DNA of 38,614 nucleotides from Lachnospiraceae bacterium (lineage in GTDB: Bacteria; Bacillota; Clostridia; Lachnospirales; Lachnospiraceae), in the NCBI GenBank assembly GCA_022510625.1, contig JAFLTD010000021.1, forward strand, positions 1 to 38,614, in the 5' to 3' direction. The notes beneath the pieces were generated by a model. That model was not told where the DNA came from, did not search any database, and saw only the letters and a program-made list of their open reading frames with translations. The stretch's first letter is position 1. The number at the start of each line of letters is the position of its first letter. Made by a program: the position numbers and the translations under genes. Shown in pieces: positions 23,638-31,211 of the stretch.

Positions 23638-24111
23638 TTACAGATATTTTACCATAATATATTCTTCTTCATTTTCACTCACAGTTTCAAAGCCCAATTT
23701 CAGATACATGTTGGCGGCATAATTAGCCTTCTGTACCGAGAGAGAGGCCTGCTTGTATCCGGCGTTTTTCAGAGTGGTGAGCATCTTTTGCATCATGGCG
23801 GTTCCGATTCCCTGTCCTCGGTATTCTTTGTAAAGGGAAATCGCAAAGGAGGGGGTCGTGTCATCGATGTGTCCGTAGTCGTTCATGATGCGGACCCATA
23901 CAGCACCCACTACCTTTCCGTTCACCTCCGCAAGAAGAGCACGGTCATGCTCCTGTGTTCCGAAATCGGAGACATAGACTTGCAGTTCCGGGGAATTTAT
24001 GATTGATTTCGGAGGCACCTCCACGCCGTCAGGAATAAAAATTGCCTCGTACAGGAAATCGTTTAGCAAAGGATATTCAGTTGTATTCATTTCTCTTATT
24101 GTGTAATTCAT
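23638..24111 (-). CDS. GNAT family N-acetyltransferase
   Basis: A 157-aa protein with the acetyl-CoA loop in SLYKEYRGQGIGTAMMQKML and motif B in SVQKANYAANMYLKLGFETV. The N-terminal region (REMNTTEYPLLNDFLYEAIF) and LLAEVNGKVVGAVWVRIMND fit the fold. Substrate unknown. It lies upstream of the glutaredoxin-like gene on the same strand with a 68-base gap, so it may or may not share its transcript. Confidence 0.9.
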   Translation of the reverse strand: MNYTIREMNTTEYPLLNDFLYEAIFIPDGVEVPPKSIINSPELQVYVSDFGTQEHDRALLAEVNGKVVGAVWVRIMNDYGHIDDTTPSFAISLYKEYRGQGIGTAMMQKMLTTLKNAGYKQASLSVQKANYAANMYLKLGFETVSENEEEYIMVKYL

Positions 24112-24183
24112 GTCAGTATTTTGTGTTTTTCTTTTGCGCTCATTATATTATACCTGACAAGAAACCGCAATCCCGATGCAAGG

Positions 24184-24208
24184 AAGATTTTGCATAGAAA
24201 TCTTTTTT
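24184..24208 (+). terminator. Weak hairpin with T-run before the orphan gene
   Basis: AAGATTT (24184-24190) pairs with AAATCTT (24198-24204), then TTTT. AT-rich and weak; it could act as an attenuator of the gene at 24260 or be chance. Confidence 0.3.
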
Positions 24209-24259
24209 GTTTTATTATATTCTAAGAAGCATAAATGGGTTTTTAGAGGAGAACGTGAT

Positions 24260-24577
24260 ATGGATAATTCAGTAATATATAACAGAATATATGCACTTTC
24301 TTTAGAATGGGGGCAGAATTGGAGAAAATCGATTACAAGAATAGTAAAAGAAGAATATCCTTCTTTAGCAGATGAACAACAGGAGCAGATTAGCAGCTAC
24401 ATTGAAAATACTCGCGCAGAGATAGAACATCATGTTTATGATTTATACTGTTCAACTAATGGTATTGGACCTATAGCTGAAGTAGTTTCTGACTGGATTC
24501 AGAATAATTATCCGTGGATGAACCATGAAAATATATCTCATGCAATAAGTCAGGCAATGTATTATGCTATCAAATAA
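24260..24577 (+). CDS. Orphan small protein, AT-rich gene (105 aa)
   Basis: The frame opens at 24176, but ATG 24260 is preceded by TAGAGGAGAACGTGAT and is preferred. The protein reads MDNSVIYNRIYALSLEWGQN, then a charged helical middle and GIGPIAEVVSDWIQNNYPWM near the end. It is soluble, probably helical, and rich in Trp and Tyr. I do not recognise it. Its coding sequence is clearly more AT-rich than its neighbours (many ATA, AAT, TTA codons), a hint of acquisition from elsewhere. No mobile gene is adjacent. Confidence 0.65.
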   Translation: MDNSVIYNRIYALSLEWGQNWRKSITRIVKEEYPSLADEQQEQISSYIENTRAEIEHHVYDLYCSTNGIGPIAEVVSDWIQNNYPWMNHENISHAISQAMYYAIK

Positions 24578-24599
24578 TTTTTCAATATAAATTATTTTC

Positions 24600-24630
24600 T
24601 TGACTGCTCCCTTGGGGATTACCTTATGAT
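24600..24630 (+). promoter_or_regulatory. MerR-type promoter with 19-base spacer
   Basis: TTGACT (24600-24605) and TATGAT (24625-24630) are 19 bases apart, the elongated spacing typical of promoters controlled by MerR-family proteins. TCCC/GGGA around TTG in the spacer gives a small dyad. The gene behind it encodes a MerR regulator, so autoregulation is likely. Confidence 0.65.
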
Positions 24631-24649
24631 TAGCCTTGGAGGTGATACA

Positions 24650-25531
24650 ATGCTGATCAACGAAGTATGTAAAAAGTGCTCACTTACAAAGAAGGCTGTC
24701 GAATACTATATCGAGCAGGGGCTTGTTACTCCAACCATGCAGGAGAACAGATATCGCAGTTTTACCGAGGAAGATGTCGAACGATTGAAAAAGATTTCGA
24801 TCTTGAGAAATCTGGGCTTATCGATCGCGGATATCCGTATTGTTCTGTCAGACCGGAATACAGTGGCGTTGAAGGAAATTGCCGGAGCGAAAAAGTTGGA
24901 AATAAGTGCTCTGGAGGAAAAACAGAAACTGCTTCAGGAACTTGCGGAAGGTCAAAATTGGAAAAAGACTTATGGCAAATTGCAACAATTGGAGAAGAAG
25001 CAATCTATTTTAGAACGCTTGCAAAATGTCTTTCCCGATTATTACGGGAGATATGTCTGCACCCATTTTGCGCCATATCTCAACGAGCCTATTGTGACGG
25101 ATGAGCAACAGGAAGCATTCAACACAATCATAGAATTTCTTGATAATACCGATTTCGATGTTCCTGATGACCTGCGACAGTATCTTGATGAGGTTTTAAG
25201 TGAGGCAGCCACACGATGTGAGAATGGTATTGATGGTTTTGCGGAGAAGATGTCTGCCAGTATGCGTGAGGCAGTACAAGATCCGGAAAAGTTTCTGGAG
25301 GAAAACCGTGAGATAATCGAAATCTATCAGGCTTACAAAAAGTCTGATGAATATAAGGCATCGCCGACATATCGTCTGGAAGAATCATTACGGCAGTTTG
25401 GCAAATTGAGTGGGTATAATGATATATTTATTCCGGCGATGTGCAAGTTAAGCCAATCTTATCGGGAATATCAAGAGAAATCGAGGAAAGCTGATGAAAA
25501 ACTAATGCGGGAATATCCGCAGTATATCTGA
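24650..25531 (+). CDS. MerR-family transcriptional regulator (293 aa)
   Basis: ATG 24650 follows TTGGAGGTGATACA. The MerR helix-turn-helix is at the N-terminus: MLINEVCKKCSLTKKAVEYY, IEQGLVTPTMQENRYRSFTE and LKKISILRNLGLSIADIRIV. A coiled coil follows (ALEEKQKLLQELAEGQNWKK). A large C-terminal domain of about 180 residues has no metal-binding Cys cluster, which suggests a drug- or small-molecule-responding member. No efflux gene is next to it, so the target may be itself or elsewhere. A terminator follows. Confidence 0.9.
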   Translation: MLINEVCKKCSLTKKAVEYYIEQGLVTPTMQENRYRSFTEEDVERLKKISILRNLGLSIADIRIVLSDRNTVALKEIAGAKKLEISALEEKQKLLQELAEGQNWKKTYGKLQQLEKKQSILERLQNVFPDYYGRYVCTHFAPYLNEPIVTDEQQEAFNTIIEFLDNTDFDVPDDLRQYLDEVLSEAATRCENGIDGFAEKMSASMREAVQDPEKFLEENREIIEIYQAYKKSDEYKASPTYRLEESLRQFGKLSGYNDIFIPAMCKLSQSYREYQEKSRKADEKLMREYPQYI

Positions 25532-25540
25532 TTTAATAAA

Positions 25541-25574
25541 ACAGGGTATGCCGATTCATATCGACATACCCTGT
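25541..25574. terminator. Bidirectional terminator between merR-type and rubrerythrin genes
   Basis: ACAGGGTATG (25541-25550) pairs with CATACCCTGT (25565-25574), extended by an inner CGAT/ATCG. The minus-strand tail TTTTATTAAAT is T-rich; the plus tail is weaker. Confidence 0.85.
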
Positions 25575-25607
25575 AAAATTCTAAGTATTCACTTACTGTG
25601 ATTTCGA

Positions 25608-26147
25608 TTAACCGAAGTATCTCTTCAGCAGACCCTCGAATGCCTTGCCGTGGCGAGCCTCGTCGCGTGCCATCTCATGAACTGTGTCATGGATTGCGTC
25701 AAGGTTAGCAGCTTTAGCGCGTTTTGCAAGATCAAATTTACCTGCTGTAGCGCCGTTTTCAGCCTCAACTCTCATCTCCAGATTCTTCTTGGTAGAATCC
25801 GTTACAACCTCGCCGAGTAACTCTGCGAATTTAGCAGCATGCTCAGCCTCTTCCCAAGCAGCCTTCTCCCAGTATAAACCAATCTCGGGATAACCTTCTC
25901 TGTGAGCAACTCTTGCCATAGCAAGATACATACCTACCTCTGTACACTCACCGTTAAAGTTAGCGCGCAGGTCAGCCATAATATCTTCGCTGACACCCTG
26001 AGCAACACCTACAACGTGCTCTGCAGCCCATTCTCTCTCGCCGCCCTGGGCCGTGAATTTCTCAGCGGGTGCATTACATACCGGGCACTTATCCGGAGCA
26101 GCATCTCCTTCGTGAACATAACCGCATACCTGACATACATACTTCAT
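25608..26147 (-). CDS. Reverse-order rubrerythrin (rubredoxin domain first)
   Basis: Starting at ATG 26147, the 179-aa protein begins with a rubredoxin-type iron site, C5-x2-C8 ([20 protein letters not shown]) and C21-x2-C24 ([11 protein letters not shown]). The ferritin-like di-iron domain follows with [37 protein letters not shown] and [18 protein letters not shown]. This order is the reverse of classical rubrerythrin and matches the clostridial reverse rubrerythrins that reduce peroxide and oxygen using NADH-derived electrons. It lies directly behind perR on the same strand. An ATG two codons earlier is too close to the GGAG. Confidence 0.93.
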   Translation of the reverse strand: MKYVCQVCGYVHEGDAAPDKCPVCNAPAEKFTAQGGEREWAAEHVVGVAQGVSEDIMADLRANFNGECTEVGMYLAMARVAHREGYPEIGLYWEKAAWEEAEHAAKFAELLGEVVTDSTKKNLEMRVEAENGATAGKFDLAKRAKAANLDAIHDTVHEMARDEARHGKAFEGLLKRYFG

Positions 26148-26180
26148 AATCATATTCTCCTTTTCTTTATAAATATATTG

Positions 26181-26238
26181 TAAGACACTGCCTTGATAAG
26201 GCACGTCTTATCGTTCGGCTACAAGTAATTATTATATA
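26181..26238 (-). promoter_or_regulatory. Upstream region of rubrerythrin: palindrome and possible PerR site
   Basis: TAAGAC-act-GCCTT-gat-AAGGC-ac-GTCTTA (26181-26210) is a two-part inverted repeat in the leader. Further upstream, AAGTAATTATTATATAT (about 26223-26239) resembles the TTATAATnATTATAA PerR box. Both are predictions by eye. Confidence 0.4.
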
Positions 26239-26265
26239 TGATTGCTCAAAATGCCGCAAGCAAAA

Positions 26266-26661
26266 TCAGGAGGGCAAAGTCTTTTTACAGCAGTCACCAC
26301 ATACGCCGTAAAAATAAGTGACATGTCCCGTTATTTCCCCGTCAAAATCCTTGCCGGCAACGTCCATGATCCGATCTATACCGCTTATTTTTAAATCAGT
26401 TACGCTTCCGCACTCCGTGCACACTGCGTGATAATGTTCGGAGATGTCTGCGTCAAAATGATCCACACCGTCACCTACACGCAGTCGTCTGATCTCACCC
26501 AGCTCTGCCAGTAGTGAAAGATTGCGGTATACGGTAGCAAGACTGATATTCGGATATTCGCGTCTGACATTCATATATACCACATCAGCAGTGGGATGAT
26601 CTTTACGCGTCATCAGAAAATTCTTAATGACTTGCCTTTGTCTGCTGTATTTCAATGCCAT
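26266..26661 (-). CDS. perR: PerR-like Fur-family peroxide repressor
   Basis: ATG 26661 follows GAGGTGAT. The 131-aa protein has the Fur-family winged helix (HPTADVVYMNVRREYPNISL, then ATVYRNLSLLAELGEI) and a metal-sensing part. The latter reads DHFDADISEHYHAVCTECG with GIDRIMDV, and YGVCGDCCKK completes a CxxC...CxxC zinc site. Aspartates at the PerR ligand positions (DADISEHYH and SGIDRIMD) favour PerR over Fur. PerR represses peroxide-defence genes until its iron-bound histidines are oxidised. Rubrerythrin next door is a typical target. Confidence 0.88.
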   Translation of the reverse strand: MALKYSRQRQVIKNFLMTRKDHPTADVVYMNVRREYPNISLATVYRNLSLLAELGEIRRLRVGDGVDHFDADISEHYHAVCTECGSVTDLKISGIDRIMDVAGKDFDGEITGHVTYFYGVCGDCCKKTLPS

Positions 26662-26677
26662 CTTTATCACCTCAAAA

Positions 26678-26692
26678 TGATAATGATTACTA
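26678..26692. promoter_or_regulatory. Fur/PerR-type box before perR
   Basis: TGATAATGATTACTA matches 13 of 15 positions of the 7-1-7 box TGATAATnATTATCA. It lies just upstream of the ribosome site, suited to autorepression. Confidence 0.6.
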
Positions 26693-26928
26693 TTATTAAA
26701 TAAATATATCAAATAGAACCGGACATGTCAATTTAAATTTGATTCATTTCCGTATGGGATATCAAGTTTGCGAAGCACAATTTTTATAAATATTTTATAA
26801 GAATATCAAATATGTTTTATTACTATCCCGCGAAAGTGTGGTATATTAATAATACGAGTAATTGCAGGTGATTGCGGACGATGACTTTCGCCCGGTCAAG
26901 CACGTTACACAGAGAGGAGATAGCTTAG

Positions 26929-28404
26929 GTGAAGTTTAAGACGAGGCTTCTGATTACGTCAATAGCGATTGTGTTGGTGCCTCTGCTGCTGACAAGCATT
27001 GCCTTTATCGTTGTCGCAAGTCATGTGGAAAATATGGAGAACGAAGTCGGAATTCTGGACAGAAAGAATCTTGCCAGGGCTTATACCATAGAGAATTACA
27101 GCCAAATGACGGAAGAAGTTTTGCAGGAAGTCAAAGGTCAGATTGAGCATGATTCCGTAAAGCTGGAGGATAGAAATTATCTGGATGAGATCGGCGGGGA
27201 ACTAAACGATAAATTTTCTTATATTATAGTGAGAAAAGCAGACGAAGTGTATTACACGGGCAACGATACGGATTCGCAGCAAATCTTCGACATGCTGCCG
27301 GAGTATGGCAATGAGCTGCCGGACTCGGAGACAGGGTTGTATTACAATGATATGAAGAAGTTGGTCAAGCAGCTCGATTTTAGGTTTGCGGACGGGGAAG
27401 ACGGCAGCTTTTTCATTGTGACAAGTGTTCGTTCCCTCATTTCCAAAAATGCGCTGAGGGAAATGATTTTTGCGCTGATTCTCGTGTTGTGCCTGACCAG
27501 TATGGTGTTGACATGGTGGATGCAGAAGGGACTGTTTACTCCCATCAATCAGCTCAACACCGCAATGCAGAATATTGCGGAGGGCAATCTGGAATATATG
27601 CTGACGACGGAGGAAAAAGGCGAGATCGGAGAACTCTATCGCAACTATGAGGACATGCGTCTTCGGTTGAAAGAGTCCACGGATGAGAAGTTCGAACACG
27701 AACAGAAGAACAGGGAATTGGTCAGCAACATCTCCCACGATTTAAAGACGCCGATCACATCAATCAAAGGATATGTCGAGGGTATTATGGACGGGGTTGC
27801 CGACACGCCGGAGAAGATGGACAAGTATATCAGGACCATCTATGATAAGGCGAATGACATGGACAGGCTGATCAATGAGCTGACGACTTATTCCGGCATT
27901 GACACCAACCGGATTCCCTATAATTTCCGCCGTATCAATGTCACCGATTATTTTGGAGATTGTGTGGAGGAAGTCGGACTGGATTTAGAGTCCAAGAATA
28001 TTGAACTCAACTATGATGCTCTGGTGGAGCCGTCCACGCAGATTATCGCCGATCCCGAACAGCTCAAGCGTGTCATCAATAACATCATAAGCAACAGCGT
28101 AAAATACATGAATAAGGAAAAGGGCGTTATCGATATCCGCATTCTGGACGAACTGGATTCTATACGAGTGGAGATTGAGGATAACGGCATGGGAATTGCG
28201 GCAAAGGATTTGCCCAATGTTTTTGAGAGATTCTATCGCACAGATGCTTCCCGCAATTCATCCAAGGGCGGCAGCGGCATAGGGCTGTCCATTGTCAAGA
28301 AAATAATAGAAGACCACGGCGGCTATATATGGGCGACCAGCAAGGAGAACGAGGGAACCTGTATGCACTTCGTGATCCGCAAGTATCAGGCGCCGCAGGA
28401 GTGA
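26929..28404 (+). CDS. Sensor histidine kinase (491 aa)
   Basis: GTG start at 26929 behind AGAGAGGAGATAGCTTAG. A membrane segment near 8-30 (LLITSIAIVLVPLLLTSIAF) and another near 178-196 (MIFALILVLCLTSMVLTWWM) enclose an outer sensing domain of about 145 residues. A HAMP linker follows (PINQLNTAMQNIAEGNLEYM). The phospho-accepting H270 is in LVSNISHDLKTPITSIKGYV, and the ATPase domain has NNIISNSVKYMNKEKG, VEIEDNGMGIAAKDLPNVFE and GGSGIGLSIVKKIIEDHGG. It should phosphorylate the response regulator encoded 78 bases downstream. The signal is unknown. Confidence 0.95.
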   Translation: MKFKTRLLITSIAIVLVPLLLTSIAFIVVASHVENMENEVGILDRKNLARAYTIENYSQMTEEVLQEVKGQIEHDSVKLEDRNYLDEIGGELNDKFSYIIVRKADEVYYTGNDTDSQQIFDMLPEYGNELPDSETGLYYNDMKKLVKQLDFRFADGEDGSFFIVTSVRSLISKNALREMIFALILVLCLTSMVLTWWMQKGLFTPINQLNTAMQNIAEGNLEYMLTTEEKGEIGELYRNYEDMRLRLKESTDEKFEHEQKNRELVSNISHDLKTPITSIKGYVEGIMDGVADTPEKMDKYIRTIYDKANDMDRLINELTTYSGIDTNRIPYNFRRINVTDYFGDCVEEVGLDLESKNIELNYDALVEPSTQIIADPEQLKRVINNIISNSVKYMNKEKGVIDIRILDELDSIRVEIEDNGMGIAAKDLPNVFERFYRTDASRNSSKGGSGIGLSIVKKIIEDHGGYIWATSKENEGTCMHFVIRKYQAPQE

Positions 28405-28482
28405 TGTAAGTGATATGCAAAACTTGTGACAGAAAATGTAATGGGGTTATCAAACTATAGCTATTAGGAAAGGGTGCAGCAT

Positions 28483-29172
28483 ATGAGCAAAATATTGATT
28501 ATTGAGGATGAGGAGGCAATTGCCGATCTGGAGAAAGATTACCTGGAGCTGAGTGATTTCGAAGTGACGATCGAGAACACCGGTGACGGAGGATTGCAGA
28601 CCGCGATGGAGGGAGATTTCGATCTGATCATTTTGGATCTCATGCTGCCGGGCGTGGACGGATTCGAGGTGTGCAAACAGATCCGTGAGGAGAAAAACGT
28701 ACCGATCATCATGGTGTCTGCCAAGAAAGACGATATCGACAAGATCAGAGGCTTAGGACTGGGTGCCGACGACTATATGACGAAACCTTTCAGCCCTTCC
28801 GAGCTGGTAGCGAGAGTCAAGGCACATATGGCGCGCTATGACAGATTGGTGGGAAGCAATCAGAAGGTTAACGATATCATCGAGATCAGAGGTCTTAAGA
28901 TTGACAAGACAGCAAGAAGGGTTTATGTGGACGGCGATGAGAGGATCTTTACCACGAAAGAGTTCGATCTGTTGACATTTCTGGCGGAGAATCCGAATCA
29001 CGTGTATTCCAAGGAAGAATTGTTCCGCGAGATATGGGACATGGATTCCATCGGTGACATTGCAACCGTCACCGTGCACATTAAGAAGATTCGTGAAAAA
29101 ATCGAGTTTGACAGCGCCAAGCCCCAGTACATCGAGACGATCTGGGGTGTGGGATACAGATTCAAAATTTAA
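28483..29172 (+). CDS. OmpR/PhoB-type response regulator (229 aa)
   Basis: ATG 28483 lies 8 bases behind AGGAAAGGG; the GTG at 28474 is too close to it. The receiver domain has the acidic pair E8-D9, phospho-acceptor D52 in FDLIILDLMLPGVDGFEV and the conserved Lys in DDYMTKPFSPSELVARV. The C-terminal winged helix has IFTTKEFDLLTFLAENPNHV, YSKEELFREIWDMDSIGD and TVHIKKIREKIEFDSAKP. It is the partner of the kinase upstream. A terminator follows. Confidence 0.96.
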   Translation: MSKILIIEDEEAIADLEKDYLELSDFEVTIENTGDGGLQTAMEGDFDLIILDLMLPGVDGFEVCKQIREEKNVPIIMVSAKKDDIDKIRGLGLGADDYMTKPFSPSELVARVKAHMARYDRLVGSNQKVNDIIEIRGLKIDKTARRVYVDGDERIFTTKEFDLLTFLAENPNHVYSKEELFREIWDMDSIGDIATVTVHIKKIREKIEFDSAKPQYIETIWGVGYRFKI

Positions 29173-29180
29173 TGCAATGG

Positions 29181-29210
29181 ACACCTCCTTTTTGGAGGTG
29201 TTTCTATTTT
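29181..29210 (+). terminator. Intrinsic terminator after the two-component operon
   Basis: ACACCTCC (29181-29188) and GGAGGTGT (29194-29201) form an 8-bp stem with a T-rich tail. It lies just 11 bases before the promoter of the next gene. Confidence 0.9.
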
Positions 29211-29220
29211 CTAAAAAAAT

Positions 29221-29258
29221 CCCAACCTTTTCCATTTCTCACTTGTCATTATATAATA
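29221..29258 (+). promoter_or_regulatory. Shared ECF-like promoter, copy 3 (first sigma-SH3 gene)
   Basis: CCAACCTTTTCC lies at 29222-29233. After CCCAAC come exactly 17 bases and then TGTCATTATATAAT. GT falls at the same distance as in the other three copies. It drives an ECF sigma gene, as expected for autoregulation. Confidence 0.7.
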
Positions 29259-29298
29259 GGGGATAAGCCCATATAGGATGACTAGGAGGAGAATACGA

Positions 29299-30984
29299 AT
29301 GAGTGATACCGATATTTCAAAAGAATTGGTACAAAAAGCGGCAAAAGGAGACAGGGCGGCATTTGAAGAGCTGTATCGGACGACTTGCCGTGCCGTGTAT
29401 TTTACATGCTTTGGATTTGTAAAAGACGAGCAGGAAGCACAGGATATAACTCAGGATGTCTATCTGACTGCCTTTGAGCAGCTGGGCACACTGGAGGATG
29501 CGGGTAAGTTTAAACCGTGGCTTTATCGGATGGCAGCCAACAAAAGCATCAACTGCCTGAAGAAAAAGCAGCCTATATTCCCCGGTGATGAACAGCTTGA
29601 GGATATGGAGACGGAAGAGAATGAAAACTTCCTGCCGGAAGAATATGCACTCAACGCGGACAAGAGAGAAATCGTTCTGAAGATTATTCAGGAAACCTGC
29701 TCAGATACTCTATATCAGACAATCCTGCTTCACTATTTTAATGAGTTCTCCATAGCGGAAATCGCCGAGATCATGGAGTGTCCGGAGGGTACTGTCAAAT
29801 ACCGACTGAGTGTGGCGCGTGCCAAGATCAAAGAGGGTGTGCTGCGCTATGAAATGAAGAGTGGTGACAAGCTCTATTCCGTTGCGGTTCTTCCTTTCCT
29901 CACGACATTGTTTACCGCACAGATGCAGGGTATGCAGATACCTTCATTCCCGCTTAGTTTCCCGGGTGTGATCCCCAAATCAACGATTGTCGCATCGTCG
30001 GCAAAGGCAGGGGGACGCATTATGTTAAAAGGCTTACAGCTAAAAATTGTCGTTGGCGTTGCAGCAGCGGTTGTAGTGGGTGGTGTTGCCGCGGCGGTGA
30101 CCATCACCAATCAGAGAGCGGAAGAGGCATCCGCAGGAGCACAGGAAGAGAGTACGCTGGATGTTGCCGGGTTGGAGAACACTGAGGATACGGAGACTTC
30201 TGCGGCGGACGCCGACGTGACAGGATCGGACGAGGACACTGCACAGGATGAAACAGGCACTGCGTCTGAATCCGACATGACAGATGAATCCGAAGACGCC
30301 GGCAAAGCGACGGAGGAAACCGAGGCGGAAGAGGAAACAACAGCAGAGGAAACCGAAACGGCAGAAGTAACCCCCGAGCTGGCAGCAGGGGTGGAATATA
30401 CTTATACCGATATGAGTGCGACGATGTACGCAACCCAGACTGTCAATATTAGGACATTACCAGACACAAACGGGGAAAAGGTCGGTTCACTTTCTACCAA
30501 TCAAGAAATAGCAGTAACCGGACAATGCAACGAGACAAGTTGGTATCGTTTTGAATATAACGGACAGACGGCATATGTATCAAATAATTATATAAGCGAC
30601 ACAAAAATAGAAGTTGCGGCGGCTGATCCTGCACCGGAACAAGCTGCACCTGCACAGGAAACGGCAAGTGCCAGCACTTCTACTGCGTCATCAATTCCTA
30701 ACGCTTCTGATTATCCTTTCGGTGTTTTGGTTGATATGGGCGGTTGGTCGTTTATGGTTTATGATTGGCGTAGACCAGAAGGTTCACGCGGAGGCGGGAT
30801 GCATCTTGGTGATGGTTCGACAAACTGGGTTTGGATATATGATTTTCAAGATGATGAAGCTGTTTACGCCGCGATACGGGAATTTTTTGATGCAAATTCT
30901 TGTAGCTGTCCTGCCAGCGACCCTACACACGGAGGCACTAAACCATTGTGGGATAATGTAAACAACAGATATTATTATCCTTAA
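29299..30984 (+). CDS. ECF sigma factor fused to membrane segment and SH3 domain, copy 1
   Basis: ATG 29299 follows AGGAGGAGAATACG. Residues 1-190 are an ECF sigma factor: sigma-2 (AAFEELYRTTCRAVYFTCFG, EAQDITQDVYLTAFEQL, KPWLYRMAANKSINCLKKK) and sigma-4 (ILLHYFNEFSIAEIAEIMEC, then GTVKYRLSVARAKIKEGV). One membrane segment is at about 250-270 (IVVGVAAAVVVGGVAAAVTI). A long acidic Ser/Thr/Glu linker leads to a bacterial SH3 domain at about 372-440 (ATQTVNIRTLPDTNGEKVGS, SWYRFEYNGQTAYVSNNYI) and a unique C-terminal domain (about 470-561). So the polymerase subunit is predicted to be tethered inside the membrane with a wall-facing SH3 sensor. Release would need cleavage or shorter forms. It is followed by a near-twin gene. 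Confidence 0.9.
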   Translation: MSDTDISKELVQKAAKGDRAAFEELYRTTCRAVYFTCFGFVKDEQEAQDITQDVYLTAFEQLGTLEDAGKFKPWLYRMAANKSINCLKKKQPIFPGDEQLEDMETEENENFLPEEYALNADKREIVLKIIQETCSDTLYQTILLHYFNEFSIAEIAEIMECPEGTVKYRLSVARAKIKEGVLRYEMKSGDKLYSVAVLPFLTTLFTAQMQGMQIPSFPLSFPGVIPKSTIVASSAKAGGRIMLKGLQLKIVVGVAAAVVVGGVAAAVTITNQRAEEASAGAQEESTLDVAGLENTEDTETSAADADVTGSDEDTAQDETGTASESDMTDESEDAGKATEETEAEEETTAEETETAEVTPELAAGVEYTYTDMSATMYATQTVNIRTLPDTNGEKVGSLSTNQEIAVTGQCNETSWYRFEYNGQTAYVSNNYISDTKIEVAAADPAPEQAAPAQETASASTSTASSIPNASDYPFGVLVDMGGWSFMVYDWRRPEGSRGGGMHLGDGSTNWVWIYDFQDDEAVYAAIREFFDANSCSCPASDPTHGGTKPLWDNVNNRYYYP

Positions 30985-31035
30985 TTACGACAATACCAAA
31001 ATATAATTAAATGAAATACTAACACAACACAAAAG

Positions 31036-31087
31036 GAAGCAGAGCAAGAACGGAGACGATTATCGTCCCCGTGCTTCTATTATTAAC
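31036..31087 (+). terminator. Terminator after the first sigma-SH3 gene
   Basis: GAAGCA (31036-31041) and TGCTTC (31072-31077) enclose CGGaGACGA-tta-TCGTCcCCG. TATTATTAAC follows. A similar sequence follows the second copy, showing that the duplication included the 3' flank. Confidence 0.7.
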
Positions 31088-31133
31088 AGTCATAGCAGCA
31101 TTTTACTTGCAGGTATAAAAAGTATAAAAATAT

Positions 31134-31172
31134 TTTCACCTTTTCCTCTCCTCAGGGGTCATTATATAATAG
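31134..31172 (+). promoter_or_regulatory. Shared ECF-like promoter, copy 4 (second sigma-SH3 gene)
   Basis: CACCTTTTCC lies at 31137-31146. After TTTCAC (31134-31139) come exactly 17 bases and then GGTCATTATATAATAGGG. It is nearly identical to copy 3 in the -10 half. Confidence 0.7.
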
Positions 31173-31211
31173 GGAACAAGTCCATATGAGATGACCGGAA
31201 GGAGAATACAA

